NCBI GenBank assembly: GCA_027600665.1
Contig: JADGJL010000084.1
Location: 1 to 46,094, forward strand
From: Irineochytrium annulatum
Taxonomy: Eukaryota; Chytridiomycota; Chytridiomycetes; Chytridiales; Chytridiaceae
Reading direction: 5' to 3'
DNA: 46,094 nt
Below the pieces are notes generated by a model. That model was not told where the DNA came from, made no database searches, and saw only the letters and a program-made list of their open reading frames with translations. Of the stretch, positions 34,401 through 45,062 are shown piece by piece; the stretch's first letter is position 1; every line of letters starts with the position of its first letter. The translations under genes and the position numbers were made by a program.

Positions 34401-37400
34401 GGAACTCCAGTGTGGAAAATCCCTTGGAGAGGCTTACCATTAAAATGGCAAATGCGACATTTTTTTACGGCTTTGAATACTTAGGACTGACGGACCGCCT
34501 CGTTCAAACGCCTCTAACAGACAGATGTTACTTGACGTTGACGCAAGCCCTCGACAGCCGCCTTGGTGGCAGTCCGTTTGGACCGGCTGGAACCGGCAAA
34601 ACGGAGAGTGTGAAGGCGCTCGGCGCTCAAATGGGAAGATTTGTCCTTGTTTTCTGTTGCGATGAGAATTTCGATTTCCAAGCTATGGGGCGTATTTTCG
34701 TCGGCCTATGCCAAGTCGGAGCGTGGGGTTGCTTTGATGAGTTTAATCGACTAGAGGAGCGCATTTTGTCTGCCGTTTCTCAACAAATTCAAGCGATCCA
34801 GCTTGGGTTGAAGCATGGCGGTGAAGTCGAATTGGTGTCGAAGACGCTTACCATCAACGACGATACCGGTATATTCATCACAATGAACCCAGGTTTGTGC
34901 CACTTCTTCGTGTTAGTCACTCTTCTCATATATTGCAGGATACGCGGGTCGTTCGAACTTGCCCGATAATTTAAAAAAGCTATTCCGCAGTGTGGCGATG
35001 ACGCATCCCGATCGTGAGCTCATTGCGCAGGTGATGCTTTATTCGCAAGGTTTCCGAACTGCAGAACTATTAGCGTCGAAGGTAGTACCTCTTTTCGTGC
35101 TATGTTCGGAACAGCTGTCATCGCAGGTAATACTTGGGAGCTTATAAATGTCGCTAAAACAATGTACAGAGCCACTACGACTTCGGATTGCGATCCTTAA
35201 AGAGTGTCTTAGTGTCTGCTGGTAATCTCAAACGTGATCGCTTGAACGCTTTGAGAAACGCTGACAGCAATTCGGATTTACTGCAAGTTTCCGATGGATC
35301 TACCGAGCAACAAATTGTTATTCAGAGTATTAAGGAGACGCTAGTTCCAAAGCTAGTCGCCGACGATATACCCCTGCTTCAAAGCCTGCTTACTGACGTT
35401 TTCCCCGGAATCAACTACGCACCTGTTGATTTAGAAAGACTTCGGCAGGGAATCAAAGTTGCGGCCGAAAAGCGGAACCTGGCTTTAGGAGAATTTTGGA
35501 TGGAAAAGGTTATACAGCTCTACCAAATCCAACACATTCATCATGGCCTCATGATGGTAGGACCATCCGGCTCCGGTAAATCAATGGCTTGGCAAGTCTT
35601 GTTAGATGCGATTGGAATTGTCGAGGGTGTTGAAGGCACCAGCTACGTGATCGACCCTAAAGCCATGAGTAAGGAGGCGCTCTACGGATATTTGGACGCT
35701 ACTACGAGAGAGTGGACCGATGGGCTGTTCACGCAGCTTCTGCGCAAAATCGTGGATAACGTGAGGGGTGAAAGTCATAAGCGGCACTGGATCATTTTTG
35801 ATGGTGATGTTGATCCGGAGTGGGTGGAAAATCTGAACTCCGTGCTGGACGACAATAAACTTCTCACGCTACCTAACGGTGAACGGCTTTCCCTGCCACC
35901 GAACGTTAGAATTATGTTTGAGGTTGAGACGCTTCGGTATGCAACTCTGGCGACAGTTTCACGCTGCGGCATGGTTTGGTTCTCGGAAGAGGTCGTTTCG
36001 CTGGATATGATCTTCAGCAACTACCTTGGAAACCTTCGCAGCATCAGCCTGGATGAGAACGAGGAGGAACCCTCCAGCCGCCGCGTTGTGGACGGAGCTC
36101 GCGCGGCGTCGCCTTCCATTTCGACGCAACGGCGTATAGCGGATGTGATTGCCCCTTACTTCCGCGAGAATGGTCTCGTTGTACGAGCATACAACTACGT
36201 GTCCTCGTTCGATCACATTATGGACTTCACGAGAATGCGTGTGCTTGGTACAATGTTTTCTCTGCTGAACAAGGTATCGCGAAACGTCTTGGAGTATAAC
36301 TCGCTGCATCCCGACTTCCCTATGACGGGCGAACATATGGAAAAATACGTTACGAAAAAATTAATCCTGTCTCTTGTGTGGAGTTTCGCTGGGGACGCGA
36401 AACTGGAGTATCGAGCGACCCTTGGCGAGTTCATACGGAGTTCGACGTCGATTGATATGCCGCTCGAATCGTCGAGCGTTATTGATTTCGATGTTGGTAT
36501 TTCCGATGGAGAGTGGGTTCCCTGGCATTCAAAGGTTCCTACAATCGAGATTGAGACGCATAACGTTTCGGCTGCCGATGTTGTTATTCCGACAGTTGAC
36601 ACGTTACGGCATGAGGAGGTCCTCTACTCGTGGTTGTCGGAACACAAGCCCCTGCTTCTTTGCGGTCCGCCGGGTTCCGGAAAGGTTTGATGCTTTGTTA
36701 CTGCTTGCGCTTACGATACTTGTAGACGATGACATTATTCTCGGCTCTGCGGAAGTTGCCGGAGATGGAAGTGGTTGGCCTGAACTTCTCAAGTGCCACA
36801 TCACCGGAACTTATCTTGAAGACGTTCGAGCAATATTGCGAGTATCGGAAAACACCGTCTGGCGTCGTTTTATCTCCGCAGCTTATGGGCAGATGGCTTG
36901 TTCTATTTTGTGATGAAATTAACCTCCCATCGACGGACAAATATGGAACGCAGAGGGTTATTTCTTTCTTGCGTCAATTGGTCGAACTTGGTGGATATTG
37001 GCGATCATCCGACAAAACATGGGTTAAGCTAGAACGGATACAATTTGTAGGTGCCTGTAATCCACCTACAGACCCAGGCCGAGTTCCTTTGAGCCACCGA
37101 TTTTTGCGCCATGCTCCCCTTATAATGGTTGACTACCCCGGCGAGCTTTCGTTGACTCAGATTTATTCTACTTTCTGCCGTGCAATGTTGAAGGTCGTTC
37201 CGAACTTACGTTCGTACGCGGAGCCGTTGACAGGCGCTATTATTGAAGTTTATCTGTCGTCACAAAAACGGTTCACTCCCGATATTCAATCTCATTACAT
37301 TTACTCTCCACGAGAGTTAACAAGGTGGATCCGTGGTATCTTTGAAGTCATAAAAGCCGCCGAAACAGTAACGCTTGAGGAGCTGATTCGCATATGGGCA

Positions 37401-40400
37401 CATGAAGGCTTGCGGCTATTCCAAGATCGTCTCGTGAATGAAGAGGATAGAGCATGGACGGACTCAATTATGGATCAAGTGGCATTGAAATATTTCCCAA
37501 ACTTAAGCTCGGTTGCCTTGACGAGGCCAATTCTGTTCTCAAATTGGCTTTCCAAGACCTACGTCCAAGTAGCAAGAGATCAGCTTCGGGACTTCGTCAA
37601 GGCGCGGCTGAAAGTTTTCTACGAAGAAGAGCTTGATGTTCCACTTGTTCTGTTTAATGATGTATTGGATCATGTTCTTCGCATAGACCGAGTGTTCCGT
37701 CAGATGCAAGGGCACTTACTTTTGATCGGAGTGAGCGGTAGTGGAAAGGTGGGTAGGATTTCAGAAGCAACTGACTAACGTCGACGTTCATTTAGACGAC
37801 ACTATCTCGATTCGTGGCTTGGTACAACATGGATTTAACGACTTAAACGACTAACTCTATTTAGGATGAACGGACTTTCGGTGTTCCAAATCAAGGTCCA
37901 TAACAAGTACTCAGCAGACGATTTTGACGAGGATTTGCGGAATGTGCTGCGAAGGGCTGGGTGCAAAGGCGAGAAGATCTGCTTCATTATGGATGAAAGC
38001 AATGTCCTCGACTCCGGATTTTTGGAGAGAATGAACACGCTGCTTGCTAACGCCGAGGTGCCTGGTCTGTTCGAAGGGGATGAATATGCTTCGTTGATGA
38101 CGCAGTGCCGAGAAGGAGCTCAAAGGGAGGGTCTTATGAGGGATTCTTCGGAGGAGTTATACAAGTGGTTTACGCATCAAGTTATGAAGAATTTGCATAT
38201 AGTGTTCACAATGAACCCTCCTGAGGGAGGCCTCGCTTCTCGTGCTGCGACGTCTCCGGCTCTGTTCAACCGTTGTGTGCTGGATTGGTTTGGTGATTGG
38301 TCGGACCAGGTAATAACGTCGGCACCGAAATTTTAAAGCTAACCAATGCAGGCATTCTATCAAGTCGGAAAGGAGTTCACGGACTCGGTGGATCTGGATC
38401 TTGTCACGTATTCGGCACCAATGGACTTCCCTATTGCCTACCGGGATCTCCCGATGCCACCATCGTATAGAAATGCAGTTATAAACGCTTTCGTATACGT
38501 CCATCAGTCACTCTATGAAATCAACCAAAAGCTCAGCAAAAGACAAGGCCGCTCTTATCATGTCACCCCGCGTCACTACCTTGACTTCATCAACCAATTT
38601 GTCAAACTGTTTAACGAAAAGCGGGAAGACCTCGAAGAACAGCAACGTCATCTGAATGTTGGCCTGGAAAAGCTGCGCGGGACTGTTGTAACTGTGGAGG
38701 AGCTGCGGCGCAGCCTTGCTATCAAGAAAGCGGAACTCGAGCTCAAGAACGAGCAAGCAAATGAGAAACTAAAGAAGATGGTGGCGGATCAGCAAGAAGC
38801 GGAACAGCAAAAGACGTCGTCGCTAAGGATTCAGGAGAATCTCGAGAAGCAGAACGTCATCATTGAGGATAGGAAAAAGATTGTTATGAGCGATCTTGCG
38901 GATGCCGAGCCTGCAGTCGAAGAGGCTCTCCAATCCGTTAGCAACATCAAAAAACAGCATTTAACGGAAGTGCGAGCGATGGGAAATCCACCGGAAGCTG
39001 TGAAAATAGCGATGGAATCCGTTTGCATTTTGCTGGGGCACAAGATTGATTCTTGGAAAAGCGTTCAAGGCGTAATTCGAAAAGACGACTTCATTGCTTC
39101 GATTGTCAACTACAATACAGACAAAATGACCAAGCGAATTCGGGATGAGATCGAAAGAAACTATGTATCTAACCAAAGTTTCAACTTCGAGAGCGTTAAC
39201 CGAGCGTCAAAGGTTTGTTGTTTTCGCGCTCATTCCGCAACTGAGTTTGTCGTAGGCTTGCGGGCCTTTGGTGCAATGGGTAGTTGCTCAAGTCCGGTAC
39301 GCCGGGATACTAGAGAAGGTTGGTCCCCTCCGACAAGAAGTACAGGAGCTTGAATCGAGCGCCGAAGCAACAAAGCAGCAAGCAATTGACATTGATCAAA
39401 TGATTACTAAGCTCGAAGAGAGTATTAGTTCATACAAGGAAGAGTACGCCGTGTTGATCAGCGAGACACAAGCGCTGAAGGGTGAAATGGAACGGGTTAA
39501 GTCACGAGTGGAACGCAGTTTAAATTTGCTCGGAAATCTATCTGCAGAGAACGATCGATGGAGCTCGGCCAGCGAATCGTTCGAGAAGCAGATGGGCACG
39601 ATTGTAGGCGACGTTCTCCTATCGGCGGCATTTATTGCATACGGGGGTTTCTTCGATCAATCATACCGCGAAGTTTTAATGCAGCGATGGGTAGCGCACC
39701 TACGCTCGGCCGGCATTAAGTTCAAGCCTGACTTATCGATTCCAGAATACTTGTCAACGGCGGATGAGCGGTTGAAGTGGCAAGAAAACGCTTTACCGAC
39801 GGATGATTTGTGTACCGAGAACGCAATTATGCTCCACCGTTTCAACCGGTACCCGTTGATTATTGATCCATCCGGTCAAGCCTCGACATTCCTCTTGAAC
39901 ATTTATAAGGATAAGAAAATCATGGTCACAAGTTTTTTGGATGATTCTTTCCTAAAGGTTCTTGAAAGTGCGTTGCGATTCGGCAATCCCCTTTTGGTGC
40001 AAGACGTGGAGAATCTTGATCCTATCCTGAACGCCGTCCTTAATAAGGAGCTTCGCCGTACAGGTGGCCGCGTTCTCATTCGCCTAGGTGGCCAGGACAT
40101 CGACTTTTCGCCATCGTTTTCTTTGTTCTTGTCGACAAGGGACCCGTCCGTCAGCTTCCCTCCCGACATATGCAGCCGAGTTACCTTTGTAAACTTCACA
40201 ATTACTCGCACTAGTTTGCAAAGCCAGTGCCTCCATCAAGTCTTGAAGGCTGAAAGACCTGACACAGATCGAAAGCGCACGGACCTTGTGAAATTAAGAG
40301 GAGAGTTCCAACTACGCTTACGATTTTTGGAAAAGTCGTTGCTGCAAGCATTAAATGACTCGAAAGGAAATATTCTGGACGACGACAACGTCATGGCTAC

Positions 40401-43183
40401 ATTAGAAACGCTAAAGCAGGAGGCAGCCGAAGTTACAAAGAAAGTAGAGGATACAGACGTTATCATGCAGGAGGTCGACTCTGTAACTGCAACTTATACT
40501 CCGTTAGCGCAAGCGTGCAGTGCAGTGTTCTTCTGCCTGGAACAATTGGCGTCATTGAATCACTTCTACCAGTTCTCACTTGACTTCTTCATGGAGATTT
40601 TTCAATTTCTTCTGCATCAAAACCCCCGCCTGGAGGGCATGGCCGACCACGCACAGCGCTTAGGAGTGATTCTTACGGATCTTTTTTTGGTCTCGTTCCG
40701 CCGTGCATCGAGAGCGCTGTTGCATGAAGATCAAATCGTTTTCGCTATGCAACTTGCCTCCGTTAAAGTGCGGTCGTCTGCTATTATTGACGATAGCGAG
40801 TACGAGTTCTTGATTGGCGGTCCCGGACTACAGCCGGCCGCAAGTGTGCCCGAAACAGTTCAGGTCTCCCTTGGGGAGGAGCTGAGCGCGAAGGCTGCCG
40901 ATCTCACTAGGCTTCCTGTTTTCGCCGGGATTTTCAGCCACGTACAAAAGAACGTAGATGCGTGGAACACGTTTTTGTCCAGCAGCACCCCGGAAAATTG
41001 CATCCCGGATTTCTACCCCCAAGTGAACGGTGAGTGATGATGGCAGTTCGACATTGCTGACAAATGATTAGCAATTGTTGGGGCCTTACGGAAACTCCTT
41101 GTTATTAAGCAACTTCGACCTGATCGTTTGCTATCTGCGGCGACCATCTTTATTGAAGAAGTTTTTAAATCGCCTTTGGCCGCATCAACCGATCTTCAAC
41201 TAAGGTCGTTGGTCTTCGATGAAATTAAGAGCTCTACTCCTCTCGCCTTCTGCTCCATCCCTGGTTACGATGCGAGTAACAGAGTCGAAGCGTTTGCTTC
41301 GGAATGCGCTGTGAAGTTGACATCGGTGGCGATGGGATCAGCCGAGGGATTCACTCTGGCGGAGGCCGCAATTTCTTCTGCGAAGGACTCTGGAAACTGG
41401 GTATTACTAAAGAATGTACACTTAGCCCCGTCGTGGCTTTCGCAACTTGAGAAAAAGCTGCATGCTATGAAGTCGAACCCAAGCTTCCGTTTATTCCTAA
41501 CAACAGAAACGAACCCTAAGGTGCCGGTTAATCTGCTGCGATTGTCACGGGTGTTGATGTTCGAGCCTCCTCCGGGCATAAAGGCGAACTTGCAAACGTC
41601 TTTGTCTCGAGTAGTGCTTGCTCGTCAAGTGAAGGGTCCGAATGAACGCACACGGATTTACTTCATTTTGGCATGGGTCCACGCTATCATTCAAGAACGG
41701 CTACGTTATGTCCCGATAGGATGGACGAAGGCTTATGAGTTTAATGAATCCGACCATGAGATGGCGATGAAGGTTATTGACAATTGGCTTGAGTTCACTG
41801 CCGGAGGCCGTTCGAATCTTTCCCCCGAGCGAATTCCGTGGGCTGCGATTCGATCTTTGATAACACAGACCGTCTACGGTGGGAAGATTGACAACAGTTT
41901 TGATCAGAAGATTCTCGAAACCTTTGTAGACTCTCTATTCAATGCCAGCTGCTTCGATTTGAACTTTTCCCTGATCTCGTCGACGAACGCCGGCGACAAC
42001 CTCTCAATTCCCGAAAGCAATCGGGTTGAAGAGATCATGAAGTGGGTAAATGCTCTGCCAGACCAGCAGTCACCCGTGTGGCTTGGTCTTCCCGCGAATG
42101 CCGAAAGGGTCCTGATGGCGTCCAATGGTTCGCGCCTTACAATGTTTTTCAATGCTAAATCTTTGCATCCAGGATTGGCTGCTTTTGACAAGATACGGAA
42201 GATGAGGAGCCTCTCCTTAGACGACGAGGTTGTGTTTGAAAAACCGTCGTCTAGTGATGCTGCAACGTCGCATCTGCCACCTTGGATCCGGACTGTGCGA
42301 AGTCTTGTGCCAGACTGGCTGGATATTCTTCCAAAGGTTTGCGTTTGCATTTTGCCTGTCACTAATCGAAGTCAAGGAAATTCACCAACTTGCTCCGCCT
42401 GAATCCGGTGGCAAAGATCCTATGTACAGGTTCTTCGAACGAGAATACGCGATTGGCAGCTCTCTGCTGAAGACGGTTAGGAACGACCTCGTTGAGTTGA
42501 TTGCCGTTTGCGATGGAAAACTTAAGCTTACGAATCACACGAGAGCGTTGGTCGAATCTGTGACGAAAGGTCTGATTCTTATTTCCGTTATTGTGTTAAC
42601 TTGGAAAAAAAAGGCGGAATTCCTGCACACTGGCGACGGTACAAGGTTCCGAAGAACTTCCAGCTCACAGCCTGGGTGCAAGATTTCAAGAGACGCCTTG
42701 ATCAGCTTGATCAGATTATCACAACGGGGCATTTCGACGGTCTCACCGTGTGGTTGGGCGGCCTCTTCCTGCCAGAGGCCTTCGTGACCGTTACGCGGCA
42801 GACAGTGGCGCAGAAGAAGGGGTGGTCGTTGGAGGAGCTTGTGCTCTCCGTTAAGAGCGGAAGCGCTACGTCAAACGAGGCCTTCTCTATCACAGGTGAC
42901 TAATGTGCAATCGCAGCAAACTAACGAGGTATCAGGCCTTTACCTAGAGGGAGCCTTATGGAATGATCGCGGACTCGATATAACGGCCAATACGAGGACA
43001 AAGATCAACGCAATGTCAATCGAATGGATCAAATTAGCGACCGACCAGAGTGCCGGATCAATGTTGGGCGTGCCCATTTACCTTAACGCGGACAGAAACG
43101 ACCTTCTGTTCGTTGCCGAAATCCCTTGTAAAGATTCTGCCTTGATGAACGTGGTGCAGTACGGGGCTGCTTTTATTGCTTGA
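28408..43183 (+). CDS. DYN1: Cytoplasmic dynein-1 heavy chain
   Basis: Twenty-one exons join in frame to about 4630 residues (family about 4600): 28408-28556, 28603-29024, 29065-29711, 29753-29874, 29912-30568, 30609-30900, 30953-31126, 31171-31845, 31888-32524, 32595-34892, 34939-35126, 35170-36684, 36726-37748, 37796-37821, 37865-38309, 38352-39212, 39256-41029, 41072-42336, 42377-42569, 42614-42895, 42936-43183. It is the minus-end-directed microtubule motor. The N-terminal tail carries QQNIEIPE and [12 protein letters not shown]. Six AAA modules follow: AAA1 has GPAGTGKTE (about 1920) and [14 protein letters not shown]2 GPSGSGKS (about 2218); AAA3 GPPGSGK (ends 2592) with [14 protein letters not shown]4 GVSGSGK (ends 2933) with FIMDESNV. 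The stalk coiled coil and microtubule-binding domain ([18 protein letters not shown]) are present. High identity to DYNC1H1 throughout excludes axonemal and IFT (dynein-2) heavy chains. Only the exon 8 start is uncertain. Confidence 0.97.
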
Positions 43184-43320
43184 TTTTAGTACCCTTGACT
43201 TTGTTACTCTAGAGCGTTTGTACATCATCACATGTATCTCGACTGTTTCATAATTTATATCCATCATTGTAGCACTTTCAACCCCTTTATTAGTGTTTCT
43301 TTTATTCTTTCCCGGCTGTA
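43184..43320. other. Convergent 3' spacer of dynein and SWP1 genes
   Basis: Only 137 bp between two stop codons on opposite strands. The 3' untranslated regions may well overlap. Confidence 0.5.
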
Positions 43321-44396
43321 TTACTTTGAGTGCTTCACAGAAGCCGCCTCATCCTCAACACGTACCGCGGCCCTCAGCACCAGACTTTGGCGGCCGAGAA
43401 CGGCCGTGATAAACCATAATAAAGCTCCACACCCCAAAAACTCAAACAGGTTCAACTTCCACCAGTAGACGAAGAAAAGGCCTAGGGAGACGGCGAGAGA
43501 GCTGAGGAAGGCCGCGCCGAAGATCAGGCTCATCGCGGTGGCATTCAGGTAGTACGTGTTGAAGCCGATGGTACTCCACTATTTACAACATTAGCCTGAT
43601 TTTCCTCATCAAAAGGGATTGACATACCGTTCCCAAGAGGAACAACCAAGGAGCAAGCACGACGCCAACGAACGTGTACGAGATGACGAAGTTGGGCGTC
43701 TTCTCCGCCTGACGGAACACGTGCGAGATCGGGGGCAAAGTGTGGTAGCTCTCTGTCGTGTCGATCTGGATGGGCTCAAACTGCAGGTCAACGGTGCCAA
43801 ATTCGTGCGTGACGGGCTCGTTGTCCGGGGCGGCGACAATCAGCTTCATGCGGTACACGCCCGCGTGCTTCCGGATGTAGTCGAAGGGGCCCATCGCGAG
43901 GTCCTGAAACCCGCCACTTTAGCTCAAAGCCTTTAAGGAAATAAAGTCACCGCGAGAATGAAAACCTACGCTGCTGATGGTGTACTTGTCCGCCTTGCGC
44001 TCGAGCGGGATCGTGACCTCTGACTGCACCTTCTCGTGCTTCAGCGTCAGGAAGACGACGTTCGGGGCGGGCTGGCTCTCGACCTGGGCCGACACCGTCA
44101 ACGTGCTGCCTAGCGCGACCACAGCCTTCTCTTTGATGGCAGAGGGGTATGATGAACTGTACTCCAAATAAACCCGGAAGTTAACATACACGCGCATTTA
44201 TAATGCATGCTCTGGTCGGGAACGCGGCAAATGCAAATGCCAATGAAGAGTGGTGTACTTACGAAGCCAAACTGATCTTCCCGCCGTCCTTGGCCGAGAC
44301 CCGCACCTGGACCTCCCCTACTTTGATGGCGACCACAGCGCACGCGAGGTACGCGATCGCGGCCAGGAGCGCGATCCACAGGTGATGGTACCGCAT
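43321..44396 (-). CDS. SWP1: Oligosaccharyltransferase subunit SWP1/ribophorin II
   Basis: Four exons (44396-44263, 44156-43970, 43903-43628, 43578-43321) give 284 residues, very close to yeast Swp1 (286) and far below animal ribophorin II (about 630). A signal peptide (LWIALLAAIAYLACAVVA) is followed by a beta-rich lumenal domain, with SQPAPNVVFLTL and SSDLAMGPFDYIRKHAGVYRM. The family hallmark HVFRQAEKTPNFVISYTFVGVVLAPWL comes next, then three membrane helices ending in KHSK. It is a non-catalytic subunit of the ER complex that transfers the glycan to Asn in nascent proteins. The acceptor at 44157 (GTACAG) was chosen because it alone keeps frame. The C-terminal lysines could act as an ER-retrieval signal. 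Confidence 0.93.
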
Positions 44397-44479
44397 TTCG
44401 GGAGAGATTTTTACAAGCCTTCAACGTCGAAGAAATCTTCCTTGAGACACGAACGTCTGAAAGCTTGCGAGGGAGACCA
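44397..44479. promoter_or_regulatory. 83-bp divergent promoter between SWP1 and the SMARCE1-like gene
   Basis: The two start codons face away from each other 83 bp apart, so they must share promoter sequence. No clear core element is visible. Confidence 0.5.
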
Positions 44480-45062
44480 TGAACCATCAGGCGCAGAAGA
44501 AGCGGAAGGTAATGTGCTAAATTTTCATTTGAGGCGCTAATCACTGAGGGGGACAGGACGAGGCAGCAAATATGGCGCAAGGTGGAAATTGTCTTCTGTG
44601 TTTCCCGCTCCTTTCGTTGCTGACTTTATTTTCAGTAGAACCCGAAATATCGATGAACAGCGCCGTGGCCCTTTCCCGCTTCAAGCGGAACCACGAGTTT
44701 ATGGATGAGATCTTCTCAAAGACGCCCACTGGTTCGCCACTCCGACTTTAACTGTGGTCTAAGAGCTGATTGTTGCAGATCGAAAGAGCTACAAGGCGGA
44801 CTGGGTCACGCAGGGGGACCTGGAGGCGCTCGCGGCCGAAGTGGAGGAGATGAAGAAGACACATGCTGCGAAAATACATGCGCGTCGTTCAACATATTAT
44901 TGTGCTTTTATTGTTACATGCGAGGTTCTATCTATCCTATCTGTGCGTGTGTATATGGAATCGTTTCAAACTGCCGGCGGAAGGAAACATGAAAAGTCCA
45001 TCGGTAAGTTAACGTCAAAGTGCTCCCTCGTCTCCCGCTTTGGTATGGGCAGCTCTAGGTGA
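44480..45062 (+). CDS. Small protein with a SMARCE1/BAF57-like motif (3' end uncertain)
   Basis: Four exons are supported: 44480-44509, 44557-44581 (25 nt), 44636-44731 and one from 44779. They read MNHQAQKKRKDEAANMAQ, then a segment ALSRFKRNHEFMDEIFS and a charged, probably coiled-coil region (DLEALAAEVEEMKKTHAAKI). The RFxRNHxxxxEI(F/L)S pattern followed by a coiled coil closely resembles the region after the HMG box in SMARCE1/BAF57, a SWI/SNF chromatin-remodelling subunit. No HMG box is present here, so the protein would be only that segment. Exon 4 stays open to 45062, but its last part looks non-coding and overlaps CDK20 on the other strand. A donor after the coiled coil (about 44886) with a short final exon ending near 45012 is an alternative. 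Confidence 0.6.

Noticed and set aside
28408..43183. Axonemal or IFT (dynein-2) heavy chain
   Set aside because: The tail ([20 protein letters not shown]) and most AAA landmarks match dynein-1.
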